DNA from: Leuconostocaceae bacterium ESL0958
GTDB lineage: Bacteria > Bacillota > Bacilli > Lactobacillales > Lactobacillaceae
Length of the DNA: 61,627 nt
Direction: 5' to 3'
NCBI GenBank assembly: GCA_029433265.1
Contig: JAQTHT010000007.1
Coordinates: 1-61,627, forward strand
Under the pieces are notes generated by a model. The model was not told where the DNA came from and searched no databases. It worked only from the letters and a program-made list of their open reading frames with translations. How positions within the stretch are numbered: the first letter of the stretch is position 1; each line of letters starts with the position of its first letter. A program made the position numbers and the translations under genes. This document shows positions 35,196 to 44,266 of this stretch, piece by piece.

Positions 35196-38078
35196 ATGGC
35201 AAAGAATAAAATTGAGATTCGTGGCGCAAGGGCGCACAATTTAAAAAATATTGATGTGGATATTCAAAAGGAGTCGCTGACGGTCGTCACGGGGCTGTCC
35301 GGTTCTGGGAAGTCCTCGCTGGCTTTCGATACGCTCTATGCGGAAGGGCAACGTCGCTATGTCGAATCCCTGTCCTCCTACGCCCGGCAGTTCTTGGGGC
35401 AGATGGATAAGCCAGATGTAGATTCGATTGACGGGTTGTCTCCTGCCATTTCGATTGATCAAAAAACCACTTCGAACAATCCCCGTTCCACCGTCGGTAC
35501 GGTTACGGAAATTGCGGACTACTTCCGCCTGCTCTATGCCCGGGTCGGCAAGCCGGACGATCCAGCGGATGGGACCAAAATTCTCTATAGTATTGACCAA
35601 ATGGTGGACTACACCCAGAAGCACTTGGCCGAAGGGTCCCGCTTACAAATTTTTGCACCGATTATCGAAAATAAACGGGGTACCCATGCTAAGACCTTCC
35701 AGCAAATGCAGCGGCAGGGTTATTTACGTGCACGAGTGGATGGCGAGATTATCGAACTGGACCAAACGGATGACCTGTCCTTAGCAAGAAACCAGGCCCA
35801 TACCATCGAAGTGATGGTGGATCGGATTGTGCTCCGGGCCGACGCACGGTCACGGCTTTTTGATTCCATCGAAGCGGCAACGAATTTGGCGGGCGGCCTC
35901 GTTGTGATCGAGCCGGTTGCCCGCTCGGGCGAAGCAGCCCAAGATTCCTTGCGTTATTCGGACCACTACCTGGGTGATTTGAAAGACTTCCGGGTTGGCC
36001 GCTTAGAGCCCCGGCTCTTTTCTTTCAACGCGCCAATGGGCGCTTGTCCCGTTTGCCAAGGATTGGGCGAAACCCAGGAAGTTGATGAAGAATTAGTGCT
36101 GCCGGATCCTAGCAAATCCTTGCGCCAGGGCGCTATCCTCCCCTGGAATCCCATCTCCTCGAACTACTACCCAGAGCTATTAGGGCAGTTCTGTGAGCAA
36201 TTTGAGATTGATCAGGACCAGCCCTTTGAAAAGCTGCCCAAGAAGGACCAGCAGTTGGTCCTCTATGGGTCTGGCGAGCAGGTCTTCCACTTCCATTATC
36301 AAAATGATTTTGGCGGCGTGCGGGACGTGGATCAACCCTTTGAAGGGGTTCTGCCCAACATTGACCGGCGCTATCGGGAAACCAACTCGGATTACACCCG
36401 GGACCAGATGGCCCAGTATATGACCCATCTGACTTGCAAAGCTTGCCATGGTTACCGCTTAAACCCAGGTGCGCTCTCCATTAAGGTGGCGGGTAAGCAC
36501 ATCGGTCAAGTGGCTGAAATGGCAGTGGCTGACGAATTAGCCTTTTTCCAGGATTTAACTTTTGGTGAGCAGGATGAGGCCATTGCGGGGCCCATTCTCA
36601 AAGAAATTAATGATCGGCTGGGCTTCCTGAGTTCTGTGGGACTAGATTATCTGACGCTGGCCCGGTCAGCGGCCACCTTATCTGGTGGGGAATCTCAACG
36701 GATTCGCCTGGCCACGCAGATTGGTTCCAACCTGTCCGGTGTCCTCTACGTCTTGGACGAACCGTCCATTGGTTTGCATCAGCGGGATAATGACAAACTG
36801 CTGGCTTCCATGCAGGCCATGCGCGATTTGGGCAATACGCTGGTCGTCGTTGAGCACGATGAAGACACCATGAAGGCTGCGGATTATCTGATTGATGTTG
36901 GCCCAGGAGCAGGTTCCCAGGGTGGCCGGATTATGGCGACTGGGACACCGGCTGAGGTCGAAGCGAATCCTGATTCGCTCACTGGCCAGTACCTCTCTGG
37001 GAAACGCTTTATCCCAGTTCCAACCACGAGGCGGCCGGGAAATGGCCACGAACTAATCCTGCGGGGTGCCAAGGAAAACAACCTCAAGAACGTGACCGCA
37101 AAGTTCCCATTGGGCAAGCTGACGGCCGTGACGGGGGTTTCGGGTTCCGGGAAGTCGACGTTGGTCAATGGTATTTTGAAGCGGGTTTTGAAGCAAAAGC
37201 TGAACAAGAACGGCAACAAGCCCGGGGCCTACCGGTCCATCGAAGGGATTGAAAATGTTGAGCAAGTGGTCGACATTGATCAGTCCCCCATTGGTCGGAC
37301 CCCCCGGTCCAATCCGGCGACCTATACGGGCGTCTTTGATGATATTCGGGAACTCTTTGCCCAAACGAACGAAGCCAAGCTCCGCGGCTACAGTAAGGGC
37401 CGTTTCTCCTTTAACACCAAGGGTGGTCGCTGTGAAAATTGTCGGGGCGACGGAGTGATTAAGATTGAAATGAACTTCCTGCCCGACGTTTACGTGGACT
37501 GTGAAGTTTGCCACGGGACGCGCTACAATTCAGAAACCTTGGAGGTCACTTACAAAGGATTGACCATTTCACAGGTATTAGATATGACGGCGCAAGAAGC
37601 CCTATCTTTCTTTGAGCCCATTCCTAAAATTGCCCGCCGTTTACAGACGATGAACGACGTGGGCCTGGGCTATGTTAAATTAGGTCAGTCTGCGACAACC
37701 CTGTCTGGTGGTGAAGCGCAGCGGATGAAGTTGGCTTCTGAATTGCACCGGCGGACCAATGGTAAAACAGTTTATATCTTAGATGAGCCTACCACTGGGT
37801 TGCACACGGCCGACATTGAGCGGCTATTGGCGGTACTCAACCGCCTGGTTGAGCAGGGCAATACGGTTATTGTGATTGAACACAATCTCGATGTTATTAA
37901 GTGTGCCGACTGGTTGATTGACTTGGGCCCAGAAGGTGGCGCCGGTGGGGGTAAAATCCTCGTAACGGGGACCCCTGAAAAGGTCGCCAAGAAGGCAGAA
38001 TCTTATACGGGTCAGTATTTGAAAAAGGTGTTAGACCGTGACCAAAAACGGGCGGCTGCACAATCCGACCAAGATTGA
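35196..38078 (+). CDS. uvrA: Excinuclease ABC subunit A
   Basis: A 960-residue dimeric ABC-type DNA damage sensor. It has two Walker A motifs (GLSGSGKSSL and GVSGSGKSTL), two LSGGE signatures (TLSGGESQRIRLA and TLSGGEAQRMKLA) and CxxC zinc modules (CPVCQGLG, CKACHG, CENCRGDG, CEVCHG). ATG 35196 follows GAAAGGAAGCC. Full length. Confidence 0.97.
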   Translation: MAKNKIEIRGARAHNLKNIDVDIQKESLTVVTGLSGSGKSSLAFDTLYAEGQRRYVESLSSYARQFLGQMDKPDVDSIDGLSPAISIDQKTTSNNPRSTVGTVTEIADYFRLLYARVGKPDDPADGTKILYSIDQMVDYTQKHLAEGSRLQIFAPIIENKRGTHAKTFQQMQRQGYLRARVDGEIIELDQTDDLSLARNQAHTIEVMVDRIVLRADARSRLFDSIEAATNLAGGLVVIEPVARSGEAAQDSLRYSDHYLGDLKDFRVGRLEPRLFSFNAPMGACPVCQGLGETQEVDEELVLPDPSKSLRQGAILPWNPISSNYYPELLGQFCEQFEIDQDQPFEKLPKKDQQLVLYGSGEQVFHFHYQNDFGGVRDVDQPFEGVLPNIDRRYRETNSDYTRDQMAQYMTHLTCKACHGYRLNPGALSIKVAGKHIGQVAEMAVADELAFFQDLTFGEQDEAIAGPILKEINDRLGFLSSVGLDYLTLARSAATLSGGESQRIRLATQIGSNLSGVLYVLDEPSIGLHQRDNDKLLASMQAMRDLGNTLVVVEHDEDTMKAADYLIDVGPGAGSQGGRIMATGTPAEVEANPDSLTGQYLSGKRFIPVPTTRRPGNGHELILRGAKENNLKNVTAKFPLGKLTAVTGVSGSGKSTLVNGILKRVLKQKLNKNGNKPGAYRSIEGIENVEQVVDIDQSPIGRTPRSNPATYTGVFDDIRELFAQTNEAKLRGYSKGRFSFNTKGGRCENCRGDGVIKIEMNFLPDVYVDCEVCHGTRYNSETLEVTYKGLTISQVLDMTAQEALSFFEPIPKIARRLQTMNDVGLGYVKLGQSATTLSGGEAQRMKLASELHRRTNGKTVYILDEPTTGLHTADIERLLAVLNRLVEQGNTVIVIEHNLDVIKCADWLIDLGPEGGAGGGKILVTGTPEKVAKKAESYTGQYLKKVLDRDQKRAAAQSDQD

Positions 38079-38091
38079 TGCTTCGATCAGC

Positions 38092-38125
38092 AAAAAAGCC
38101 ATGCGCTAGTGCGCATGGCTTTTTT
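38092..38125. terminator. Bidirectional terminator uvrA/thyA
   Basis: AAAAAAGCCATGCGC (38092-38106) pairs with GCGCATGGCTTTTTT (38111-38125) around a 4-nt loop. Confidence 0.88.
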
Positions 38126-38132
38126 AGGTTGC

Positions 38133-39098
38133 TTAGACCGCCACAGGGGCCTTAATGGCCGGCTCCGATTCGTAGTCTAAAATTTGAATATCATCCATCG
38201 TATAATCGAAGATCGACTGAACGTCTGGGTTAATCCAGAGTTTTGGAAGTGGATGCATCGGCCGGCTCAGTTGCTCTTTGACCTGGGCCACGTGGTTCTT
38301 GTAGATGTGGGTGTCGCCGATGGTGTGCACGAAGTCCCCAACGCCCAAGCCGGTTTGGGCAGCGATCAGGTGAATCAACAGCGCATAGGAGGCAATGTTA
38401 AAGGGCACCCCCAAAAAGAAGTCCCCCGACCGCTGGTAGAGTTGGGCGGAAAGTTTGCCATCGGCCACGTAGAACTGCGAGAGCACATGGCAGGAAGGCA
38501 AAGGCGCCTGTGGTGTGGTTTCCGCATTCCAGGCTGTTAGAATCAGCCGGCGGGAGTCCGGGTTGGTCCGGATTTGGTCAATTAAATTTTGGACCTGATC
38601 CGTTGATTCGCCCCCTGGCAGTACGGAGGCCCAGGACCGCCAGAGCTTACCGTAAACCTCGCCAATATAGCCGAACTTTTCTTTGAAGGCATCATCGGTC
38701 AAAATTAGATCGACAAAACGTTGTTTCTGTTCGAGATAGCTGGCTTTGAAGGCGGGATCCGCCTCTGCCCGCAGGCCAAAGTTGGTCATATCGGGGCCAT
38801 CGTAGTCGGCAGACTCAACCCAATTTTTAAAGGCCCACTCATCCCAGATGTGGTTATTGTTTTCCAGTAGAAAACGGATGTTATTGTCGCCCCGCAGGAA
38901 CCAGAGTAGTTCCGATTTGATCAATTTAAAGAAAACTTTTTTCGTGGTGAGCAGGGGAAAACCTTCGTTCAGATTGTAGCGCATCTGCGTCCCAAAGAGG
39001 GAGTAGGTTCCAGTTCCGGTGCGGTCCGCTTTTTCCAGGCCCTGGTCGAGAATGGCTTGGGCCTGGTTCAGGTATACTTGTTCATTTTGACTCATCAT
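38133..39098 (-). CDS. thyA: Thymidylate synthase
   Basis: A 321-residue enzyme that methylates dUMP with methylene-THF. The active-site Cys is in [13 protein letters not shown], the phosphate site in [17 protein letters not shown] and the Arg in [10 protein letters not shown]. It has the roughly 50-residue insertion seen in lactobacilli. ATG 39098 or 39095 are both possible behind AAAGGCGG. It is next to dCMP deaminase, which makes dUMP. Confidence 0.95.
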   Translation of the reverse strand: MMSQNEQVYLNQAQAILDQGLEKADRTGTGTYSLFGTQMRYNLNEGFPLLTTKKVFFKLIKSELLWFLRGDNNIRFLLENNNHIWDEWAFKNWVESADYDGPDMTNFGLRAEADPAFKASYLEQKQRFVDLILTDDAFKEKFGYIGEVYGKLWRSWASVLPGGESTDQVQNLIDQIRTNPDSRRLILTAWNAETTPQAPLPSCHVLSQFYVADGKLSAQLYQRSGDFFLGVPFNIASYALLIHLIAAQTGLGVGDFVHTIGDTHIYKNHVAQVKEQLSRPMHPLPKLWINPDVQSIFDYTMDDIQILDYESEPAIKAPVAV

Positions 39099-39150
39099 TG
39101 CCGCCTTTCAGACTTAAAAACTGCTATTTAGTATAGCAAATCTTGGCTTG

Positions 39151-39633
39151 CTAATCTTCCTTTAAAAATTGGGTTAAGTTAATTTGCTCGGCCGTATTGG
39201 CTTCAAAGGGGACTTGCTCAATGCTGACTTTCTTTTGGTCTAGCAGTTCGCTGGCGAAGGGGTCTGGCCGGTAGTCCCGCATAAAATAAATCCGTTGGAT
39301 GCCCGCTTGTAAGAGTAATTTGGTGCAGAGGGCACAGGGAAAGTCGGTCACGTAGAGGTCGGCCCCATCGACCGCAATACCCATTTTAGCGGCCTGCATC
39401 AAAGCGTTTTGCTCGGCGTGAACCGCCCGCAAGCAGTGCCCATCGACTAAGTAGTCACCCACTTCGGTACAGTGGGGCGTACCAGCAACGGCCCCGTTGT
39501 AGCCGGAAGCCATGATGCGATTTTCTTTGACCAAAATGGCGCCGACGTGCCGGCGGTTACAAGTGGACCGGGTAGAGAGAATGGCCGCCTGGGCAATAAA
39601 ATACTGATGCCAAGAAATTCTTTGACTTGTCAT
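39151..39633 (-). CDS. dCMP deaminase / ComEB-like
   Basis: A 160-residue zinc cytidine/dCMP deaminase. Ligands and catalytic Glu are in HAEQNAL (HAE) and PCALC; RHVGAILVK and NGAVAGTPHC are typical of dCMP deaminase. It supplies dUMP to thyA, the next gene on the same strand. Start ATG 39633 behind AAAGGACGG. Confidence 0.9.
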   Translation of the reverse strand: MTSQRISWHQYFIAQAAILSTRSTCNRRHVGAILVKENRIMASGYNGAVAGTPHCTEVGDYLVDGHCLRAVHAEQNALMQAAKMGIAVDGADLYVTDFPCALCTKLLLQAGIQRIYFMRDYRPDPFASELLDQKKVSIEQVPFEANTAEQINLTQFLKED

Positions 39634-39712
39634 GGTCCGTCCTTTCTGTGTAGACTAAATAAGATTGTTATTGTCAGTTTACCATGAAAAATTAAAGGGG
39701 ATAGTAGGGAAG

Positions 39713-40570
39713 ATGGCGGAAATTTTAGACGGTAAAAAAGTGGCCCAGTTGGTCAAAGATCGGATCAAAGCAGCAACGACTACCTTAACCACCAAGCCAA
39801 AGTTGGCGGTGCTGTACGATCCTGACAACGATGGTTCCCGGCTCTACGTGGGCATGAAAAAAAGGGCGGCGGAGAAGGTGGGCATCACAGTGGCACACTA
39901 TGAGATTTCGGCCCGAGAAACGACGGCCAACGTGCTGGCTAGGGTGGCACTCCTTAATCAAGAAGCAGCGGTGACTGGTATTTTAATTCAGGCGCCCTTA
40001 CCTGCTGGCATTGACGAACAGACCATCTTTTCTGCAGTCGCCCCCGAAAAGGATGTCGATGGGCTAGGCGCTACTAGTCAAGGCCGATTGTTTACCAACC
40101 AAGCCGGGGATTATCCAGTGGCTGCTACCCCTAAGGGCGTGATGACTTTACTGGCCCACTATGAACTACCTGTAGCTGGGAAAAACGCTTTGGTGATTGG
40201 CCGCTCGCAACTGTTTGGCCGGCCGATGGCGGCCCTCTTGCTCAATGCCCATGCCACAGTGACCGTGGCCCATCACTATACGCCTGCTGCGGAGCTGAAT
40301 GCATTGTTGGCCAAGGCAGATTTGGTGGTGGTGGGCGTTGGCAAGCCCAACTTTGTTCACGGTGATCAGTTGAAGTCCGGTGCAGTGGTCATTGATGTTG
40401 GTATGAACCTTGTGGCGGGTAAAGCCGTGGGGGATGTTGATTTTGACAGTGCCAGTCAACGGGCCGCCTACCTTACACCCGTGCCCGGTGGTGTGGGGCC
40501 GATGACGATTGCCACTTTATTTGAAAACACGCTGCATGCAGCACAAGCACAAGCGAAGTCAAGTTCCTAA
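39713..40570 (+). CDS. folD: FolD, methylene-THF dehydrogenase/cyclohydrolase
   Basis: A 285-residue bifunctional enzyme that interconverts methylene-, methenyl- and formyl-THF. Y-V-G-M-K (catalytic Lys), QAPLPAGI, EKDVDGL and the Rossmann segment GRSQLFGRPMA are visible. I chose ATG 39713 (MAEILDGKK) after TAGGGAAG; the longer frame has no RBS. Divergent from the thyA/dCMP deaminase pair, with which it shares folate metabolism. Confidence 0.92.
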   Translation: MAEILDGKKVAQLVKDRIKAATTTLTTKPKLAVLYDPDNDGSRLYVGMKKRAAEKVGITVAHYEISARETTANVLARVALLNQEAAVTGILIQAPLPAGIDEQTIFSAVAPEKDVDGLGATSQGRLFTNQAGDYPVAATPKGVMTLLAHYELPVAGKNALVIGRSQLFGRPMAALLLNAHATVTVAHHYTPAAELNALLAKADLVVVGVGKPNFVHGDQLKSGAVVIDVGMNLVAGKAVGDVDFDSASQRAAYLTPVPGGVGPMTIATLFENTLHAAQAQAKSSS

Positions 40571-40587
40571 GGGACTTGGCTTTTTTG
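40555..40587 (+). terminator. Terminator after folD
   Basis: AAGTCAAGTTCC pairs with GGGACTTGGCTT (two G-U), followed by TTTTTT. The stem overlaps the end of folD. Confidence 0.7.
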
Positions 40588-40641
40588 ATTGACTTTTGTT
40601 GCTACTGGTCGTTTGATGCATTAAAGCAAGGGGGTGGTGCA

Positions 40642-41559
40642 ATGAAAGACTGGCAGCGGGTGACGGCGAGTAGTGCGAGCGATTGGTTAGATGCTGTTTT
40701 AGCGCAGGCAGTGGCCTTACGATTGACGGATTTATATTTTTTACCGACGCAGGAGGGGGCTCTTTTAAAAACACCGCGAGTTGGTGGCATCCAATGCTTG
40801 GACCGCCTGCAGGGCCCCTTTTTGGCAGCTGTACTGGCCGTCATCAAGTACCGGGCCGCGTTAAATTTAGCGGAGCAGCGTCGACCACAGTTGGGCCGTT
40901 TTTCTTATCACGATATTTTTGTCCGGGTTTCGACCGTGGGTGATTTTCTAAACCGAGAACCCCTGGTATTGCGCTTGCTTTATCCGGAATTGGGCCAAGT
41001 ACATTGGGCTGCCCCGTCTCAGTGGCAGGCATTATTAGCCGATCAACCCAACGCCGGCCTGTACTTGCTAGCCGGTCGTACCGGGGCTGGCAAAAGCACG
41101 ACGGCCTATCAACTGCTCTTGGCTTGGGCGGACAGGCAACTGGTGCTGACCGTGGAAGATCCGGTGGAACTGGTCGTGGCAGATTTTTTGCAACTCCAAG
41201 TCAACGAAGCGGCGGGCATTGACTACCAGGCCCTAATTAAAGTGGCTTTACGGCAGCGGCCAGATTTGCTCTTCATTGGGGAAATTCGTGATCAACAGAC
41301 GGCCCAGGCAGCTTTACAAGCAGCCTTGGCTGGGCATCTGGTTTTGGCTACCATTCATGCCAATTCGCTGGCCGGGACCAAGGCCCGTTTAATCAATTTG
41401 GCCGTCGATCCCGTTCTGCTAGAACAAGCACTGGTCAAAGTGGTCTATCAGCGGCTCGTCAGCAATGCCCGGGGACAGCCGGCTGCAGCACTATCCTGGG
41501 CTCGATATGAACAAGGGCGAGTGCTTGCCACCGTCGATTTTCAAGGGGAGGGGGTTTGA
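40642..41559 (+). CDS. comGA: Competence pilus ATPase ComGA
   Basis: A 305-residue cytoplasmic traffic ATPase of the competence pseudopilus. Walker A GRTGAGKST near residue 150, Walker B LLFIGEIRD and the His box (GHLVLATIHAN) are all present. ATG 40642 lies behind AAGGGGGTGG. First gene of a seven-gene comG operon. The protein powers pilus assembly for DNA uptake. No ComX/CIN box could be recognised upstream. Confidence 0.93.
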   Translation: MKDWQRVTASSASDWLDAVLAQAVALRLTDLYFLPTQEGALLKTPRVGGIQCLDRLQGPFLAAVLAVIKYRAALNLAEQRRPQLGRFSYHDIFVRVSTVGDFLNREPLVLRLLYPELGQVHWAAPSQWQALLADQPNAGLYLLAGRTGAGKSTTAYQLLLAWADRQLVLTVEDPVELVVADFLQLQVNEAAGIDYQALIKVALRQRPDLLFIGEIRDQQTAQAALQAALAGHLVLATIHANSLAGTKARLINLAVDPVLLEQALVKVVYQRLVSNARGQPAAALSWARYEQGRVLATVDFQGEGV

Positions 41560-42596
41560 TGGTTTCTTTTTATCCACGAAAAAAAGGATTGCTGAAAGGC
41601 TTTGACCAGGTGACTTTTTTAGCCGAATTGGCAGAACTAACAGCGGCCGGGCAGGCAATGCCAACGGCCCTAGAAATTTTAGCGCTGGCTCATCCAAACT
41701 GGGCAGAGCAATTAGGGCGGGTCCAGCAGCAGTTAGCGGCGGGGCAGCCACTGTCGACCGCCCTGCGAGTCTGTCTACCGGTCCAGGTGGCGACTTACCT
41801 AGACTTAGGCGAAGGAAATGGCCGTTTTGAAGAAACACTGCAGCTACTGGCCAGCCATTTAACATTACTGCTGTCTTACCGGCGGCGCTTGAAACAGGTC
41901 CTAACCTATCCGGCGGTGTTACTCGTCTGTTTGCTGGGACTGGTCGCTTTATTGGAGTGTTTTTTGTATCCAGCTTTTGCAGACTTATTGGGGCCAGCCC
42001 TGCAAATGACGGGGCAAAATCAGGCCCTGATCAGTCTGCACTGGTTAGCGGGTGCTTGCTTGTTTTTGGCCTTATTGCTGCTGGCTACTGTTATCTGGCT
42101 GCGCCGACTAGCGCCCTTGCAGCAGTTACGTTGGCTGGGGCGGTTGCCGCTGCTACGGCCCTTTACAAAGGCGTTGGTAAGTCAGTTGCTAGCGGCGCAG
42201 TTGGGGTTGTTACTGTCAGCCGGCTTACCCTTGCCGGTGATTCTGCGCCGCTTTGCAAAAGAGAAAGGGACCCGGCAAAATTTTGCAGCGGCTTTGGCCC
42301 AGTCGGCATTAGTTGCGGCGGCAGCCGGTCAACCGTTAGCGGACTGGGTCCGGCGGCAATCCTTTCTCAATCCAATCTTAGCGGGCTATTTGTTACGGGG
42401 CGGGGCCGACCAGCACCTGGGGGCTTCCCTGACTTACTTCGCGCAAAATGAGGGCCGGCATTTCCGTCGGTTACTGAACCGAGCCTTGGCTTGGGTCCAG
42501 CCGATTTGTTTTGCCCTGATTGGGTTGACGATTGTCTTACTGTACCTAGCCATGCTCTTACCCCTCTATCAACACTTAGGAGATTTGAACGGATGA
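41559..42596 (+). CDS. comGB: Competence pilus platform protein ComGB
   Basis: A 345-residue inner-membrane protein of the type II secretion F family with three or four helices (about 115-140, 160-185, 315-340). TFLAELAELTAAGQAMPTAL and ATYLDLGEGNGRFEETL are typical. Its ATG 41559 overlaps the comGA stop (TGATG) behind GGGGAGGGGG, indicating translational coupling. It anchors pilin assembly. Confidence 0.9.
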   Translation: MVSFYPRKKGLLKGFDQVTFLAELAELTAAGQAMPTALEILALAHPNWAEQLGRVQQQLAAGQPLSTALRVCLPVQVATYLDLGEGNGRFEETLQLLASHLTLLLSYRRRLKQVLTYPAVLLVCLLGLVALLECFLYPAFADLLGPALQMTGQNQALISLHWLAGACLFLALLLLATVIWLRRLAPLQQLRWLGRLPLLRPFTKALVSQLLAAQLGLLLSAGLPLPVILRRFAKEKGTRQNFAAALAQSALVAAAAGQPLADWVRRQSFLNPILAGYLLRGGADQHLGASLTYFAQNEGRHFRRLLNRALAWVQPICFALIGLTIVLLYLAMLLPLYQHLGDLNG

Positions 42597-42913
42597 TGAA
42601 AAAGAAAAAATGGGGCCGCTGGACGGCGGCCTTTACGTTGATTGAAGCGGCGGTGGTGCTTTTTATCATCGGCCTGCTGATGCTGTTGATTTTGCCCAAT
42701 CTTACTCGACAGAAGGAGCACGCCCAGGCAACGCATGCTAAGGCCATGGTGGCCACGGTCCAGACGCAAGTGGACCTTTATCAAAATGACCATCCTGATC
42801 AAGCGTCCGTGACTTTGTCGGACTTAGAAAAAGAGCACTATCTTAGTGCGGACCAGGTCAACAAGGTCAAACAATTAAAGATTAGTATTCAGGGCCATGA
42901 AGTACGGGCTTAA
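42593..42913 (+). CDS. comGC: Competence major pseudopilin ComGC
   Basis: A 106-residue pre-pseudopilin. The prepilin peptidase site is A-FTLIEAAVVL with a hydrophobic helix to about residue 35. The length and the acidic C-terminal domain fit ComGC, the main subunit. ATG 42593 overlaps the comGB stop. Cleavage requires ComC, which is not in this window. Confidence 0.9.
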   Translation: MMKKKKWGRWTAAFTLIEAAVVLFIIGLLMLLILPNLTRQKEHAQATHAKAMVATVQTQVDLYQNDHPDQASVTLSDLEKEHYLSADQVNKVKQLKISIQGHEVRA

Positions 42914-43310
42914 GTTGCGCCAACCGGCCTTTACCTTGGTAGAAAGCCTACTGGTGCTCTTCCTACTGACGCTTTTGTTTAGTTTGGCCGTTCAGTATCG
43001 ACCGCAGGCGCCCCAGCAATCGGTACTGACTTTTGAACATTCTTTTGCGCAGCTCTTGCAACGGGCGCGGGTGACGGCTCAAGTGCAAGACCAGGCCGTG
43101 ATGCTTGCCTTTGAGCCGGATGCGCTGACTGCTTTGGGCGTGCAAGTCGCCTATCCGGCCGGCTATCACTTGCACCAGGTAACCAGCGTGCGGGTGCATC
43201 GAACGGGCTATATCCACCCGCAAACTATTACCTGGCAGGCTGGGCAAAAAGAGTTGGCCCTGATTTTTCAATTTGGAGGTGGGACCCATCGTTTTCAGCA
43301 AAAAAGCTAG
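42897..43310 (+). CDS. comGD: Competence minor pseudopilin ComGD
   Basis: A 137-residue pre-pseudopilin with cleavage site A-FTLVESLLVL and a hydrophobic helix, then a beta-rich globular part. It overlaps comGC by 17 nt. Expected to be a minor subunit of the pseudopilus. Confidence 0.85.
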   Translation: MKYGLKLRQPAFTLVESLLVLFLLTLLFSLAVQYRPQAPQQSVLTFEHSFAQLLQRARVTAQVQDQAVMLAFEPDALTALGVQVAYPAGYHLHQVTSVRVHRTGYIHPQTITWQAGQKELALIFQFGGGTHRFQQKS

Positions 43311-43512
43311 TTTTGTACTGGTGGAGGGACTTGTTGCGCTTGGGCTGGTGACCGCTTTCGCCCTGCTCGAGTGGACTAGTTGGCAGCATTACCAGCGTAG
43401 CCAGCAGCGGTTCGACCAGGCCTTGCGTCGCTGTCAACGACAGGAACGGCAGGCATTGTCTGCCCTGCAGCAGGTGGTTCAAGAAAAACAAGTGGCGGAG
43501 GAGCGACCATGA
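43273..43512 (+). CDS. comGE: Competence minor pseudopilin ComGE
   Basis: A pre-pseudopilin of 74-79 residues with the processing-like site KKAS-FVLVEGL and one helix. The start is unclear: TTG 43273 and GTG 43279 overlap the GGAGGTGGG ribosome-binding site, and the codon at proper distance is ATC 43288. The stated start is the first standard codon. The gene overlaps comGD and comGF. Confidence 0.75.
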   Translation: MEVGPIVFSKKASFVLVEGLVALGLVTAFALLEWTSWQHYQRSQQRFDQALRRCQRQERQALSALQQVVQEKQVAEERP

Positions 43513-43934
43513 AGGGCCGGTTGGCTGCCTTTACCATGGTGGAGGCGCTTTTTGCCCTGGGCTTGGCGGCGCTGGTCTTTGAAGCCTGTACACTCGTTCT
43601 GCCGAAAGGGCAGCATTTTCTAAGAACTAGTCCCCAAGTCAGCCTGTCGGCGGCTTGTACGCAGTTAGCCCGGCAAGACTACCGGCTGGTGCGGGCGAGC
43701 ACGCAGGCGCTTTACTTAACCCGATCAGGTCAGTTTTTTACCCTCAAACAGGAGCGGCAGCGCTTGGTTTTACGCGGGCCAAGTCACGGTCAGATTTTTT
43801 TCATGACAGGGGTTCAGACCCTTCAAGTGCAGGACAAGGGGATTTATCAAGAAATAAAGTTGCAAACAGTAGCTGGGCAAAAGCAGTCGGCGCTACTGTT
43901 CTTACTACCAGCAGTAGAGACGCAGGAGGACTAA
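43509..43934 (+). CDS. comGF: Competence minor pseudopilin ComGF
   Basis: A 141-residue pre-pseudopilin with cleavage site A-FTMVEALFAL, one helix and a ComGF-like globular part (FLRTSPQVSLSAACTQLARQDYRL). Its ATG overlaps comGE by 4 nt behind GGAGG. Part of the pilus tip in the current view of the family. Confidence 0.85.
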   Translation: MKGRLAAFTMVEALFALGLAALVFEACTLVLPKGQHFLRTSPQVSLSAACTQLARQDYRLVRASTQALYLTRSGQFFTLKQERQRLVLRGPSHGQIFFMTGVQTLQVQDKGIYQEIKLQTVAGQKQSALLFLLPAVETQED

Positions 43935-43935
43935 C

Positions 43936-44262
43936 ATGGGAAAAGCACCGGCTTACATCTTATTACCGACCCTCCTGCTATTGTCCTGTGGTTCTTTTTT
44001 ACTGTTCTGTCAACTCTTTTGGTTTGACCAACGGTTAAAGGCCAGTCAAGCAAGTCTGCAAGAAGAAAAGATTCGGCTGGTGCAAATTCAGGCCAGTGCG
44101 GACTACTTAAGGACTGGGCGTGAGCAGGGACGGCTAGCCGCTTGGACCTATACTTGTGATTCGGCCACAGGGCAGGTCATCATCCAAGGTGATGGTCAAG
44201 TAGCCAAGCGCCCTTTGTACCAGACCGCGCCTTGTTTACCTAAGCAAAAAAAGCTAGAATAA
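43936..44262 (+). CDS. comGG: Competence protein ComGG
   Basis: A 108-residue protein with one N-terminal helix (about 8-28) and a Cys pair (TYTCDSA and APCLPKQ). It lacks a clear prepilin motif, which is usual for ComGG. Located 1 nt after the comGF stop and 4 nt before the methyltransferase. Confidence 0.75.
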   Translation: MGKAPAYILLPTLLLLSCGSFLLFCQLFWFDQRLKASQASLQEEKIRLVQIQASADYLRTGREQGRLAAWTYTCDSATGQVIIQGDGQVAKRPLYQTAPCLPKQKKLE

Positions 44263-44266
44263 GGCT

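Noticed and set aside
40588-40641. ComX (CIN-box) promoter before comGA
   Set aside because: I looked for TACGAATA-like sequences and saw none. A TTGACT is present, but no -10 at proper distance.
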